From the NCBI GenBank assembly GCA_910575445.1, contig CAJTFW010000002.1, forward strand, positions 248,001 through 312,000: a stretch of 64,000 nt of DNA, read 5' to 3'. Position numbers and translations under genes: made by a program. Position 1 is the stretch's first letter. Each line of letters opens with the position of its first letter. This document shows positions 1-8,981 of the stretch, one piece after another. This DNA comes from Lachnospiraceae bacterium (lineage in GTDB: Bacteria > Bacillota > Clostridia > Lachnospirales > Lachnospiraceae). Below the pieces are notes generated by a model that saw only the letters and a program-made list of their open reading frames with translations, made no database searches and was not told where the DNA came from.

Positions 1-470
1 TCATTTATTATTTTCCAGGGCTGGTGCTAGGGAAACCTATCTGGGGCGGCGGTGAGTCCGGGCGTTTTCTGGCGGCATCGGTGTCTTTTATTTTTAATTA
101 TGCATGTTATTTTTCGGAGATATACAGAGGCGGAATCCAGAGTGTGCCGGTAGGACAGGAGGAAGCAGGGCTGGTACTTGGAATGACCAGAAGTCAGATA
201 TTTTTTAAGGTGACATTGCTTCAGATGATTAAAAGGATTGTACCGCCGATGTCCAACGAGATTATTACGCTTGTAAAGGATACATCTTTAGCGCGGATTA
301 TTGCATTGCAGGAGATTATCTGGGCTGGCCAGGCATTTATGAAGGGCTCTCAAGGCATCTCTGGAGCGATTTGGCCAATGTTTTTTACCGCAGTGTATTA
401 TCTGATATTCAGTGGGATTTTGACCGTGCTTTTGGGACGGCTAGAGAAGAAATTGGATTATTTCCGATAG
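1..470 (+). CDS. Amino-acid ABC transporter permease, HisM/GlnP type (5' end outside window)
   Basis: Membrane-spanning subunit of a polar amino-acid importer of the HisM/GlnP family. The frame is open from the left edge, so the true start lies outside the window; a GTG at 24 is internal. The visible part includes the cytoplasmic coupling loop typical of the family (EAGLVLGMTRSQIF, then PPMSNEIITLVKDTSL) and the final hydrophobic segments, ending LGRLEKKLDYFR. It is followed after 14 bases by the matching ATPase gene, as usual for these operons. The amino acid transported cannot be told from the sequence. The family call is firm. Confidence 0.9.
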   Translation, partial: IYYFPGLVLGKPIWGGGESGRFLAASVSFIFNYACYFSEIYRGGIQSVPVGQEEAGLVLGMTRSQIFFKVTLLQMIKRIVPPMSNEIITLVKDTSLARIIALQEIIWAGQAFMKGSQGISGAIWPMFFTAVYYLIFSGILTVLLGRLEKKLDYFR

Positions 471-484
471 AGGAGGGTAAGACG

Positions 485-1270
485 ATGGCGATATTAGAGG
501 CAGAACATATCTGTAAATCTTTTGACCATACAGAGGTCTTAAAGGATATTAGCTTTTCTCTTGAGGAGGGACAGGTACTTTCTATCATTGGGTCTTCGGG
601 AAGCGGGAAGACGACACTTCTTCGGTGTCTGAATTTTTTGGAGAGACCAGACAGCGGTGTGATTCGGGTATGCGGGGAGACAATATTTGACGGAAATGAT
701 AAAACAACGTTGCAGGAATCAGAGATTCGGAAAAAGCGGCTGCATTTTGGGCTGGTATTTCAGGCATTTCATCTGTTTCCGCAGTATACGGCACTTCAGA
801 ATGTGATGCTTGCAAAGGAGCTTTTGGCGAAGGAACAGCCGGATTATAAGGCAAGGAAACGAGAGATACATGAGGAGATTCGGGTATTAGCAGAGGAGCT
901 TCTAAGACAGATGGGGCTTACGGACAGGATGCATAATTACCCGCATCAGTTGTCGGGCGGACAATGCCAAAGGGTGGCGATTGCGCGGGCACTGGCACTA
1001 AAGCCGGATATTTTATGTTTTGATGAACCGACGTCGGCATTAGACCCGGAACTTACAGGGGAAGTGCTAAAGGTGATGAAGGAGTTAGCAGAGCAGAAGA
1101 CAACGATGATTATTGTAACGCATGAGATGGCGTTTGCCAGGGATGTGGCGAGTCATGTGATATTTATGGATGATGGGTATATACTAGAGCAGGGAACGCC
1201 AAGACAGGTGTTTGAGGAGTCACATGAGGAGCGGACGAGGCAGTTTTTGTCTAGGTTTACGCAAGGGTAG
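485..1270 (+). CDS. Amino-acid ABC transporter ATP-binding protein, GlnQ/HisP type
   Basis: ATPase that powers amino-acid uptake with the preceding permease. In the 261-residue product the Walker A motif GSSGSGKTT lies at 36-44, the Q-loop at about 92, the ABC signature LSGGQ at 156-160 (followed by C where the family usually has Q), Walker B with the DEPTSALD segment at about 176-187, and an H-loop VTHEM further on. The ATG at 485 is chosen because AGGAGG lies just upstream (472-477); the frame is open further 5' but that part overlaps the permease and has no homology character. The stop is followed almost at once by an interspersed repeat. Confidence 0.95.
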   Translation: MAILEAEHICKSFDHTEVLKDISFSLEEGQVLSIIGSSGSGKTTLLRCLNFLERPDSGVIRVCGETIFDGNDKTTLQESEIRKKRLHFGLVFQAFHLFPQYTALQNVMLAKELLAKEQPDYKARKREIHEEIRVLAEELLRQMGLTDRMHNYPHQLSGGQCQRVAIARALALKPDILCFDEPTSALDPELTGEVLKVMKELAEQKTTMIIVTHEMAFARDVASHVIFMDDGYILEQGTPRQVFEESHEERTRQFLSRFTQG

Positions 1271-1275
1271 GGGCA

Positions 1276-1520
1276 AGAGGACGCCAGGGCGTAGCGTTGT
1301 GTAGGACATATGGGGGAGTGTTGCGCCCGAAGCGTATGTATCGGAGCCAATACACAGCTTGACAGGGCCTGGTAGATGTTCCTGAAAGACCCATTGAACG
1401 TCGTCGGCACTTAGCGAGCGCAAGCGGATACGCGCAGTCGCGAGCTTAGTACCGCTACAGGCGTTCATTAAGCGCGAGCGGGGTCTGGAAGGAACATCTA
1501 CCAGGCCCTGTTGAGCGTCC
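1276..1520 (-). repeat. Interspersed hairpin repeat, copy A
   Basis: This gap between the ABC ATPase and purC is mostly repeat. A 20-bp arm at 1363-1382 is perfectly complementary to 1491-1510. The roughly 110 bases between the arms match the cores of copies D and E. A linker at about 1322-1365, containing TCGGAGCCAATACACAGC, is shared with copies D and E. The outer ends carry GGACGC (about 1279) and GCGTCC (1515-1520), a short terminal inverted repeat. Orientation is opposite to copies B, D and the first head of E. A minus-strand ORF crosses it but substitutions between copies do not look like protein conservation. Confidence 0.85.
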
Positions 1521-1567
1521 TTTGCATCAAAAAGCTAAAAACATTTTAAGATTTCTAAAAGGAATAG

Positions 1568-1596
1568 TTGAAATTCGGGTGTAGTCGGGGTATACT
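1568..1596 (+). promoter_or_regulatory. Probable purC promoter
   Basis: TTGAAA at 1568-1573 and TATACT at 1591-1596 are 17 bases apart, a good vegetative promoter pattern just downstream of repeat copy A. It should transcribe purC-purB. The leader contains a weak GCCTGA/TCAGGC hairpin (1606-1630) and a palindrome described separately. Confidence 0.65.
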
Positions 1597-1654
1597 GTTG
1601 GCGAAGCCTGATTTTTTTATATGTTCAGGCGGATTTTATTTTTAATGAAAAACT

Positions 1655-1670
1655 TGTAGTATATACTACA
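1655..1670. promoter_or_regulatory. 16-bp perfect palindrome in the purC leader
   Basis: TGTAGTATATACTACA is a perfect palindrome 40 bases upstream of purC and downstream of its predicted promoter. It could be an operator. It does not resemble the PurR box known from Bacillus. No regulator can be assigned from sequence. Confidence 0.4.
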
Positions 1671-1710
1671 GGAATAGAAGAATCAGATGAAGAAAAGGAT
1701 GGTAAAGCAG

Positions 1711-2418
1711 ATGGAAAAGAAGGAACTTCTCTATGAGGGAAAAGCAAAGAAAGTATATACAACAGAGGACCCGGATGTGTTGATTGTATCTTATAAAGAT
1801 GACGCAACCGCTTTTAATGGACAGAAGAAGGGAACGATTGTTGGTAAAGGTGTGATTAATAACCGCATGAGCAATCATGTATTTCAGCTGGTGGAGAAAG
1901 CTGGTGTGCCAACGCATTTGATTGAGGAGTTAAATGACCGTGAGACAGCAGTAAAGAAGGTGGAGATTGTTCCGCTTGAGGTGATTGTGAGAAATGTGGC
2001 AGCAGGAAGCTTTTCCAAGCGGCTTGGAGTAGAAGAAGGAACGCCTTTTGAGGCGCCAACGTTAGAGTTTAGCTATAAGAATGATGAGCTTGGAGACCCG
2101 TTGATTAATGATTATTTTGCGATTGCACTAAAGCTTGCGACCAGAGAGGAGATTGACAAGATTGCAGAGTATGCTTTTAAGGTAAATGAGGTCTATAAGG
2201 CTTATTTTGCAGAGCTTGGAATTGACTTGATTGATTTTAAGATTGAGTTTGGGCGTTATAAAGGAGAGATTATCTTGGCAGACGAGACATCACCGGATAC
2301 TTGCCGTCTGTGGGATTCTAAGACGCATGAGAAGCTGGATAAGGACCGCTTCCGTCGTGACCTTGGCAATGTGGAAGAAGCCTATCAGGAGGTCTTTAAG
2401 AGACTGGGACTGGCTTAA
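1711..2418 (+). CDS. purC: Phosphoribosylaminoimidazole-succinocarboxamide synthase (SAICAR synthetase)
   Basis: Cytosolic enzyme of de novo purine synthesis that joins aspartate to CAIR using ATP. The product of 235 residues has the usual family length, the N-terminal YEGKAKKVY nucleotide-binding strand (about 8-16), the conserved [13 protein letters not shown] region and the [12 protein letters not shown] segment. I start it at ATG 1711 because AAAAGGATGG lies 8 bases upstream and the product then begins like other PurC proteins; an in-frame ATG at 1687 would add eight residues with a weaker site. purB follows 25 bases downstream, probably in one operon. Confidence 0.95.
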   Translation: MEKKELLYEGKAKKVYTTEDPDVLIVSYKDDATAFNGQKKGTIVGKGVINNRMSNHVFQLVEKAGVPTHLIEELNDRETAVKKVEIVPLEVIVRNVAAGSFSKRLGVEEGTPFEAPTLEFSYKNDELGDPLINDYFAIALKLATREEIDKIAEYAFKVNEVYKAYFAELGIDLIDFKIEFGRYKGEIILADETSPDTCRLWDSKTHEKLDKDRFRRDLGNVEEAYQEVFKRLGLA

Positions 2419-2443
2419 ATAGAATAGAAGGGATAAAATTTCT

Positions 2444-3877
2444 ATGAGTACAGATAGATATCAAAGTCCGCTTTCAGAGCGTTATGCAAGCAAGGAGATG
2501 CAATATATCTTTTCGCCTGATAAAAAGTTTCGTACTTGGCGCAGGTTGTGGATTGCACTGGCGGAGACAGAGAAGGAGCTTGGGCTCCCGATTACAGAGG
2601 AGCAGATTGAGGAGCTTAAGGCTCATGTGGATGATATTAACTATGAGGTGGCAAAGGCGCGCGAGAAAGAGGTGCGCCATGATGTAATGTCTCATGTGTA
2701 TGCGTATGGAGTACAGTGCCCAAAGGCAAAAGGGATTATCCACCTTGGAGCGACTTCTTGTTATGTCGGGGATAATACGGATATTATTGTGATGACAGAG
2801 GCGCTTTGCCTGGTGAAGAGAAAGCTTGTCAATGTGATTGCAAAACTTTCGGAGTTTGCAGATAAATATAAAGAGCTTCCAACGCTTGCATTTACCCATT
2901 TTCAGCCGGCGCAGCCTACGACGGTTGGGAAAAGGGCATCTCTTTGGCTTCAGGAGTTCTGTATGGACTTAGAGGATGTGGAGTATGTTCTTGGAACAAT
3001 GAAACTTCTTGGCTCTAAAGGGACAACAGGAACACAGGCAAGCTTTTTGGAGCTGTTTGAGGGCGACGAGGAGACGATTGACAAGATTGACCCAATGATT
3101 GCAAAGAAGATGGGGTTTGCAGCTTGTGTGCCGGTGTCCGGGCAGACCTATTCGCGCAAGACGGATACACGCGTGTTAAATGTCTTAGCTGGAATAGCAG
3201 CTACGGCTCATAAGATGTCGAATGATATTCGGCTTTTGCAGCATCTAAAAGAGGTAGAGGAGCCATTTGAGAAATCTCAGATTGGTTCTTCGGCGATGGC
3301 ATATAAGAGAAATCCTATGCGAAGTGAGAGAATTGCTTCTCTGTCTCGCTATGTGATGATTGATGCGCTAAATCCAGCAATTACTTCGGCAACGCAGTGG
3401 TTTGAGCGGACGCTGGATGATTCTGCAAATAAGCGTCTGTCCGTGCCAGAGGGATTTTTGGCGATTGATGGAATCCTGGATTTGTGTCTAAATGTAGTGG
3501 ATGGGCTTGTGGTCTATGAAAAAGTGATTGAGAAGCGCTTAAGAAGTGAGCTTCCTTTTATGGCAACGGAGAATATTATGATGGATGCGGTAAAGGCTGG
3601 TGGAGACCGCCAGGAGCTGCATGAGAAGATTCGTACGCTGTCTATGGAAGCTGGTCGAAATGTCAAGGAGCTTGGTAAGGAAAACAATCTGTTAGAGCTG
3701 ATTGCCAAAGACCCTTCCTTCCATATGACATTAGAGGAGTTAGAGGCATGTATGGAGCCTTCCCGCTATGTAGGGCGTTCTAAGCTTCAGGTGGAAGTCT
3801 TTTTAAGAGATGTGGTACGCCCTATTCTGGAAGACAACAAAGAGTTACTGGGATTAAAAGCAGATATTCACGTATAA
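2444..3877 (+). CDS. purB: Adenylosuccinate lyase
   Basis: Cleaves SAICAR to AICAR and adenylosuccinate to AMP, two fumarate-releasing steps of purine synthesis; the first uses the product of the adjacent purC. The 477-residue protein belongs to the fumarase/aspartase superfamily: it carries the signature loop GSSAMAYKRNPMRSER near residue 283 and the region-one segment with HLGATSCYVGDNTD near 100. Length is normal. It lies 25 bases after purC with no terminator between them, and is followed 15 bases later by a membrane-protein gene that may share the transcript. Confidence 0.96.
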   Translation: MSTDRYQSPLSERYASKEMQYIFSPDKKFRTWRRLWIALAETEKELGLPITEEQIEELKAHVDDINYEVAKAREKEVRHDVMSHVYAYGVQCPKAKGIIHLGATSCYVGDNTDIIVMTEALCLVKRKLVNVIAKLSEFADKYKELPTLAFTHFQPAQPTTVGKRASLWLQEFCMDLEDVEYVLGTMKLLGSKGTTGTQASFLELFEGDEETIDKIDPMIAKKMGFAACVPVSGQTYSRKTDTRVLNVLAGIAATAHKMSNDIRLLQHLKEVEEPFEKSQIGSSAMAYKRNPMRSERIASLSRYVMIDALNPAITSATQWFERTLDDSANKRLSVPEGFLAIDGILDLCLNVVDGLVVYEKVIEKRLRSELPFMATENIMMDAVKAGGDRQELHEKIRTLSMEAGRNVKELGKENNLLELIAKDPSFHMTLEELEACMEPSRYVGRSKLQVEVFLRDVVRPILEDNKELLGLKADIHV

Positions 3878-3892
3878 AAGGAACAATATCCG

Positions 3893-4741
3893 ATGTATAG
3901 TTATCACTTTCGGGAGTGGCTTTCTTTTTTCTATTTTTACTGTATCTTTGGCTGGTGTTTTGAGTCAATCTATGTGTCATGCAAAGAGCATCGGCTTACG
4001 AATCGGGGGTTCCTTCGGGGCCCCTGGCTTCCGTTATATGGAAGTGGTGCGATTTTAGTGCTGTGGTTGACGTTGCCTTTTTATAGAACACCAGTTCTGG
4101 TCTATCTGGTTGGCGCACTGGGGGCTACGATATTAGAATATATCACAGGTGAGGCAATGGTGCGGATTTTTAAAGTTCGTTACTGGGACTACACTAACCA
4201 GAGGATACAGTATAAAGGGCATATCTGTCTAAGTTCTTCGATTGCATGGGGATTTCTAAGTCTGCTGATGGTCTATGTAGTACATAAACCCGTGGAGCAG
4301 TTTATCTTCTGGATGCATGAGGAAGTTGTGGCGGTACTGACTTTTGGTATCACAGTCTGCATCGTATATGACTTTAGCAATGCGTTCAGAAAGGCTATGG
4401 ACCTTCGGGAACTTCTGCTTCAGGCAGAGCAACTCTATGCAGAGCTAGAAGAGCGTGCATCACAGAGAAAACGCGTCCTGATGGCAGCAGCGACCTTTGC
4501 AAAGGCAGCAGTAGAAGAAGAACTCGACCAATCCAAAGAACAGCTTGTTAAGAAATTAGAGACCGATATTTCCATACTTCGAGAGAAAGAAACACGACTT
4601 AAGGAACGCATTGCCAAAGATGCAGAGTTGCTTCTTTGGCATAATCCAGGTTCTAAGTTTATGATTCTTGCAGATAACGCCGCAGAGATACGGGAGCGTT
4701 TGCAAAAGCTGAGAAATGAGAGGAAAAGACCAAAGTCTTAA
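3893..4741 (+). CDS. Putative CmpB-type membrane protein (PF06541 family) with coiled-coil tail
   Basis: Belongs by appearance to the PF06541 family, called putative ABC-transporter type IV, common in Clostridia and without an established function. The N-terminal half (about 1-160) has several hydrophobic segments with family landmarks: an FGWCFE start, NRGFLRGPWLPLYG, and WDYTNQRIQYKGHICL. The C-terminal part (about 165-282) is charged and helical, probably a cytoplasmic coiled coil. It follows purB by 15 bases, probably by readthrough, and ends at a good terminator. A second, shorter relative lies at 45543-45965. Confidence 0.75.
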   Translation: MYSYHFREWLSFFYFYCIFGWCFESIYVSCKEHRLTNRGFLRGPWLPLYGSGAILVLWLTLPFYRTPVLVYLVGALGATILEYITGEAMVRIFKVRYWDYTNQRIQYKGHICLSSSIAWGFLSLLMVYVVHKPVEQFIFWMHEEVVAVLTFGITVCIVYDFSNAFRKAMDLRELLLQAEQLYAELEERASQRKRVLMAAATFAKAAVEEELDQSKEQLVKKLETDISILREKETRLKERIAKDAELLLWHNPGSKFMILADNAAEIRERLQKLRNERKRPKS

Positions 4742-4749
4742 AATTATAG

Positions 4750-4775
4750 GCCATACCAATCTGGTGTGGCTTTTT
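4750..4775 (+). terminator. Rho-independent terminator after the purC-purB operon
   Basis: GCCATACC (4750-4757) pairs with GGTGTGGC (4763-4770), allowing one G-T pair, over a 5-base loop, and is followed by five T. Confidence 0.75.
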
Positions 4776-4823
4776 ATATGGTTTTCTTACCTTCTATTTC
4801 ACAAAATTTTCATATTTTCTGTC

Positions 4824-4868
4824 TTGACATTGTTAGATTTCTAACTTATAATTTGTTAGACTTCTAAC
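4824..4868 (+). promoter_or_regulatory. Promoter with two MarR-type operators
   Basis: TTGACA at 4824-4829 and TATAAT at 4847-4852 are 17 bases apart, a near-consensus promoter. Two inverted repeats of the form GTTAGA-NN-TCTAAC lie at 4832-4845, in the spacer, and at 4855-4868, over the likely transcription start. Their spacing is 23 bases. This layout strongly suggests repression by the MarR protein encoded immediately downstream. Confidence 0.8.
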
Positions 4869-4890
4869 GAATAGAAAAGGAGGAGAGCGC

Positions 4891-5337
4891 ATGGAAGGGG
4901 AGAATTACCCCATGAGGGCCATGGCAAATCTAAATTGTGTGTGGCATCGCGTGATTGAGAAGCGGATGTCAGATTTGGGACTGAGTTCAATTCAGAGCCG
5001 GATGCTTGGCTATGTATATTTTCAGTATTGCCGGGAAAAAAAGGTATTACAAAAGGAATTAGAGGAGGAGTTTAAGATTCGTAAATCCTCGGTGACAAGT
5101 GTAATACAGATATTGGAGAAAAAAGGACTGGTGCGGCGGGTTAGTGTGCCGGGGGATGCCAGGAAGAAAGAAGTGGTACTGACAGAATATGGGATTACGG
5201 TGCAAGAGACGGTGATGGAACGATTAAAGGGCTTAGAGAATATGGTAAATGAGGTATTAACTCCCAGAGAAAGAAAGCTCTGGCATTCTTGTATTCGGAA
5301 GATAGAGACAAGATTAGAGGAGGCAGACTATGATTAA
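4891..5337 (+). CDS. MarR-family transcriptional regulator
   Basis: Winged-helix DNA-binding protein of 148 residues, probably a dimeric repressor of its own operon. The recognition region IRKSSVTSVIQILEKKGLVRR lies near 67-87 and the wing with RRVSVPGDARKKEV follows, both typical of MarR. The start at 4891 has an AGGAGG site (AAAAGGAGGAG) just upstream. It overlaps the first ABC exporter gene by 8 bases, so the three genes are translationally coupled. The paired operators in its promoter support autoregulation; the inducing ligand is unknown, perhaps a substrate of the exporter. Confidence 0.9.
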   Translation: MEGENYPMRAMANLNCVWHRVIEKRMSDLGLSSIQSRMLGYVYFQYCREKKVLQKELEEEFKIRKSSVTSVIQILEKKGLVRRVSVPGDARKKEVVLTEYGITVQETVMERLKGLENMVNEVLTPRERKLWHSCIRKIETRLEEADYD

Positions 5338-7066
5338 GAAACTGACAGCTTATATCGGAGAGTATAAAAAAGACACTATCTTGACTCCGGTAAGCGTAAT
5401 TTTAGAAGTGCTTTTAGAAGTGCTTCTGCCAGTCTTGATGGCTTCTGTGATTGATAATGGTGTAGAGGCTGGAAATATGGATTTTGTAATTAAGATGGGG
5501 ATTGTGATGTTAGTTGTGGCGATGCTTTCTTTGCTGGCGGGTACACTGTCTGGGGTCTTTGCTGCGCGGGCATCGATGGGATTTGGGCGAAATCTCAGAA
5601 AGGCGATGTATGACAATATTCAGGATTTTGCCTTCCGAAATATCGACCATTTCTCAACAGCAGGTCTGGTGACGCGTATGACCACTGATGTGACAAATGT
5701 CCAAAATGCATTTCAGATGATTGTTCGAATGTTTGTTCGAGCTCCGATTATGATGGTCTCGGCACTTGTGATGTGTGTTAGCATCAGTCCAAGATTGTCA
5801 CTGATTTTTCTGGTTGCACTGGTATTTTTGGGCTTTGTGATGTCACAGATTATCCGGCGGGCATTTCCTATCTTTGATGAATTGTTTCGGGGATATGATA
5901 AGCTCAATGCCAGCGTGCAGGAAAATCTAACAGGTATCCGCGTGGTCAAAGCCTATGTAAGAGAAGACTACGAAAATGAAAAATTCTGTAAAGCTACCAA
6001 GAATCTAAAAGACTTAAATGTGCATGCAGAGCGCCTGGTTGTGATGAATCAGCCGGTGATGCAGTTTACGGTCTACAGCTGTATTATGTTAATCTCCTGG
6101 TTTGGTGCCAAGATGATTGTACTAGACAGAAGTATGACTACAGGGCAATTGATGAGCCTCTTTACGTATACCATGCAGATTTTAATGAGTCTTATGATGA
6201 TTTCCATGGTCTTTGTTATGGTGACAATGGCGCGATCTTCGGCAGAGCGTATTTGGGAAGTGCTAGAAGAGAAGAGCACGCTGACAAATCCGAAAAATCC
6301 CGTCTATCAAGTGAAGGATGGCTCGATTACCTTTGACCATGTACAGTTTTCCTACAGCGATGATGCAGACAAATGTGTATTAAGAGATATTAATTTGACG
6401 ATTCAGGCGGGAGAGACAATAGGGATTATTGGAGGAACCGGAAGCTCCAAATCCACTCTGGTGCAGTTGATTCCAAGACTCTATGATGTACTAGAAGGCT
6501 CTGTGCGGGTGGGCGGATGCGATGTCCGCGAGTATGATATTGAGACTCTTCGCAATGAAGTCTCAATGGTTCTTCAGAAAAATGTCTTGTTTTCCGGTAC
6601 TATCTTAGAGAACTTACGGTGGGGCAATAAAGAGGCAAGTGAAGCAGAGTGCCGCCATGCCTGTGAGCTTGCACAGGCTCATGAGTTTATTGAGAAGATG
6701 CCGGATGGATATCATACGTATATTGAACAAGGCGGCACCAATGTGTCCGGTGGACAAAAACAAAGACTTTGTATTGCCCGTGCACTTTTGAAAAAACCCA
6801 AGATATTGATTCTAGACGATTCTACCAGTGCAGTGGATACAAAGACAGATGCATTGATACGTGCGGCATTTGCAGAGGAGATTCCAGATACGACCAAACT
6901 GATTATCGCGCAGAGAATCTCATCGGTAGAGGATGCCGATAAGATTCTGGTGCTTAACGAAGGTGCTGTGGTAGGATTTGGCAACCATAAAGAACTGCTA
7001 GAAGAAAATGAGATTTACCGGGACATCTATGAACTACAGCAGAAAGGAGCAGGTAAAGATGAGTAA
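5330..7066 (+). CDS. Heterodimeric ABC exporter, subunit with degenerate ATPase site
   Basis: Fused membrane and ATPase half-transporter of 578 residues (six-helix domain about 1-320, ATPase about 335-575), of the type that works with a second half-transporter. The nucleotide-binding site is degenerate: Walker A reads GGTGSSKST (S for the usual G before K) near 370, Walker B ends LDDSTSAVD with D for the catalytic E near 495, and the H-loop is IAQR with Q for H near 526. The signature VSGGQ is intact near 472. This fits the asymmetric exporters such as TM287/288 and BmrCD. Substrate unknown, plausibly a drug or peptide. Confidence 0.92.
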   Translation: MIKKLTAYIGEYKKDTILTPVSVILEVLLEVLLPVLMASVIDNGVEAGNMDFVIKMGIVMLVVAMLSLLAGTLSGVFAARASMGFGRNLRKAMYDNIQDFAFRNIDHFSTAGLVTRMTTDVTNVQNAFQMIVRMFVRAPIMMVSALVMCVSISPRLSLIFLVALVFLGFVMSQIIRRAFPIFDELFRGYDKLNASVQENLTGIRVVKAYVREDYENEKFCKATKNLKDLNVHAERLVVMNQPVMQFTVYSCIMLISWFGAKMIVLDRSMTTGQLMSLFTYTMQILMSLMMISMVFVMVTMARSSAERIWEVLEEKSTLTNPKNPVYQVKDGSITFDHVQFSYSDDADKCVLRDINLTIQAGETIGIIGGTGSSKSTLVQLIPRLYDVLEGSVRVGGCDVREYDIETLRNEVSMVLQKNVLFSGTILENLRWGNKEASEAECRHACELAQAHEFIEKMPDGYHTYIEQGGTNVSGGQKQRLCIARALLKKPKILILDDSTSAVDTKTDALIRAAFAEEIPDTTKLIIAQRISSVEDADKILVLNEGAVVGFGNHKELLEENEIYRDIYELQQKGAGKDE

Positions 7067-8981
7067 TGCACAAACCATGAGAGGACCTGGCAGACGTAGG
7101 ATGCAGGGCGGACCAAAAAGTAAGAATCCTAAGAAGACATTAAAGCGTTTGTTTGGGATTCTGTGGAAAGACTATAAGCTTTCGATAGTGGTTGTGATTA
7201 TCAGCATTGCTATCAGCTCTCTTACTGGTGTGATTGGCAATCTGTTCTTGCAGAGACTAATTGATGACTATATCCTACCATTTTTAGGAGAGAGCAATCC
7301 AAGCTTTGCACCGCTTTTGCATGCGCTGCTTGTGATGGCTGGCATCTATTATATGGGAACTGTAGCAACATTTCTCTATGCGCGGATTATGATTAGTGTA
7401 ACACAGGGAGTCTTAAAGGAAATCCGGGATAAGATGTTTGCTCATATGGAGAAGCTTCCTATTAAATATTTCGACACGCATGTCCATGGGGATATTATGA
7501 GCTGCTATACCAATGATACAGATACCTTGCGACAGATGATTAGCCAGAGTATTCCGCAGATGATGAGTTCGTCGATTACGATTGTCAGCACTTTTGTATC
7601 GATGCTGATTTTAAGTGTGCCGCTTACACTGCTGATTGTATTGATGGTGGTGTGTATGGTCTATGTGGTTCGCTTTATTGGCGGCAGAAGTGGGATGTAT
7701 TTTATCAGGCAGCAGAAATCATTAGGCGCACTCAATGGCTATATTGAAGAGATGATGGAAGGACAGAAAGTTGTCAAGGTCTTCTGTCATGAGGAGGAGT
7801 CCAAGGAGAAATTCTATCGCTTAAATGATGAACTCTTTGACAGCGCGAAAAATGCACATACCTTTGCCAATATCCTGATGCCTGTGATGGCCAATCTTGG
7901 AAATATCAACTATGTATTGACGCTGGCAGTCGGCTCTATCCTGGCTATCAATGGGGTTGGACATCTGACGCTTGGCGCACTGGCTTCTTTCTTGCAGCTA
8001 ACTAGAAGCTTTAATATGCCTATTACACAGGTGTCGCAACAATTTAACTCGATTATTATGGCACTTGCCGGAGCAGAACGTATATTCGATTTACTTGACG
8101 AGGCAGAAGAAGTGGACCATGGTTATGTTACGCTTGTCAATGTAACAGAAGAAGCAGATGGAACATTAAAAGAATCTAAGGAGCGGACCGGAATCTGGGC
8201 ATGGAAACATCCACATAAAGCAGAAGGAACGATTACCTATAAGAAATTAGAAGGCGATGTTATCTTGGATGGAGTGGATTTTGGATATGACGATGAGAAG
8301 ATTGTACTGCACGATGTGAAAATGTATGCCAATCCAGGACAAAAGATTGCCTTTGTAGGTGCGACTGGCGCAGGAAAGACGACCATTACCAACCTGATTA
8401 ACCGTTTTTATGATATTCAGGACGGAAAGATTCGTTATGATGGTATCAATATCAATAAGATTAAAAAGCCAGACCTTCGTCGTTCTCTTGGGATTGTGTT
8501 GCAGGATACTCATCTCTTTACCGGAACCATCGCTGACAATATCCGCTATGGTAAGTTAGATGCTACCGATGAAGAAGTAATTGCAGCGGCAAAACTGGCC
8601 AATGCGCACTATTTTATCACCAAACTTCCACAGGGATATCATACGATGTTAAAAGGAGATGGCACCAGCTTCTCGCAGGGAGAACGTCAGCTCTTAGCGA
8701 TTGCCCGCGCAGCAATTGCAGACCCGCCGGTGCTGATTCTCGATGAGGCGACCTCAAGTATTGACACCAGAACAGAGACGATTGTACAAAATGGTATGGA
8801 CCGTCTGATGAAGGGAAGAACTGTATTTGTGATTGCACACAGGCTCTCAACAATTAAGAATTCAGATGTGATTATGGTCTTAGAGCAAGGCAGGATTATT
8901 GAGCGCGGAGACCATGAATCCCTATTAAAAGAACGGGGAAAATATTATCAGTTATACACAGGAGCTTTTGAACTGTCATGA
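7059..8981 (+). CDS. Heterodimeric ABC exporter, catalytically competent subunit
   Basis: Partner half-transporter of 640 residues. Walker A GATGAGKTT (about 433), Walker B LDEATSSID with catalytic E (about 560) and the H-loop IAHR (about 591) are canonical, but the signature reads FSQGERQ in place of LSGGQ (about 537). Because each ATP site combines one subunit's Walker motifs with the other's signature, one site has all consensus parts and the other has all degenerate parts. I start at ATG 7059, overlapping the upstream stop by 8 bases with AAAGGAG upstream. A glycine/arginine-rich cytoplasmic tail of about 30 residues precedes the first membrane helix. Confidence 0.92.
   Translation: MSNAQTMRGPGRRRMQGGPKSKNPKKTLKRLFGILWKDYKLSIVVVIISIAISSLTGVIGNLFLQRLIDDYILPFLGESNPSFAPLLHALLVMAGIYYMGTVATFLYARIMISVTQGVLKEIRDKMFAHMEKLPIKYFDTHVHGDIMSCYTNDTDTLRQMISQSIPQMMSSSITIVSTFVSMLILSVPLTLLIVLMVVCMVYVVRFIGGRSGMYFIRQQKSLGALNGYIEEMMEGQKVVKVFCHEEESKEKFYRLNDELFDSAKNAHTFANILMPVMANLGNINYVLTLAVGSILAINGVGHLTLGALASFLQLTRSFNMPITQVSQQFNSIIMALAGAERIFDLLDEAEEVDHGYVTLVNVTEEADGTLKESKERTGIWAWKHPHKAEGTITYKKLEGDVILDGVDFGYDDEKIVLHDVKMYANPGQKIAFVGATGAGKTTITNLINRFYDIQDGKIRYDGININKIKKPDLRRSLGIVLQDTHLFTGTIADNIRYGKLDATDEEVIAAAKLANAHYFITKLPQGYHTMLKGDGTSFSQGERQLLAIARAAIADPPVLILDEATSSIDTRTETIVQNGMDRLMKGRTVFVIAHRLSTIKNSDVIMVLEQGRIIERGDHESLLKERGKYYQLYTGAFELS

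Noticed and set aside
1220-1468. Minus-strand ORF of 82 codons in repeat copy A
   Set aside because: It lies in a repeat, and changes between copies mostly alter the amino acids, so it is treated as non-coding.
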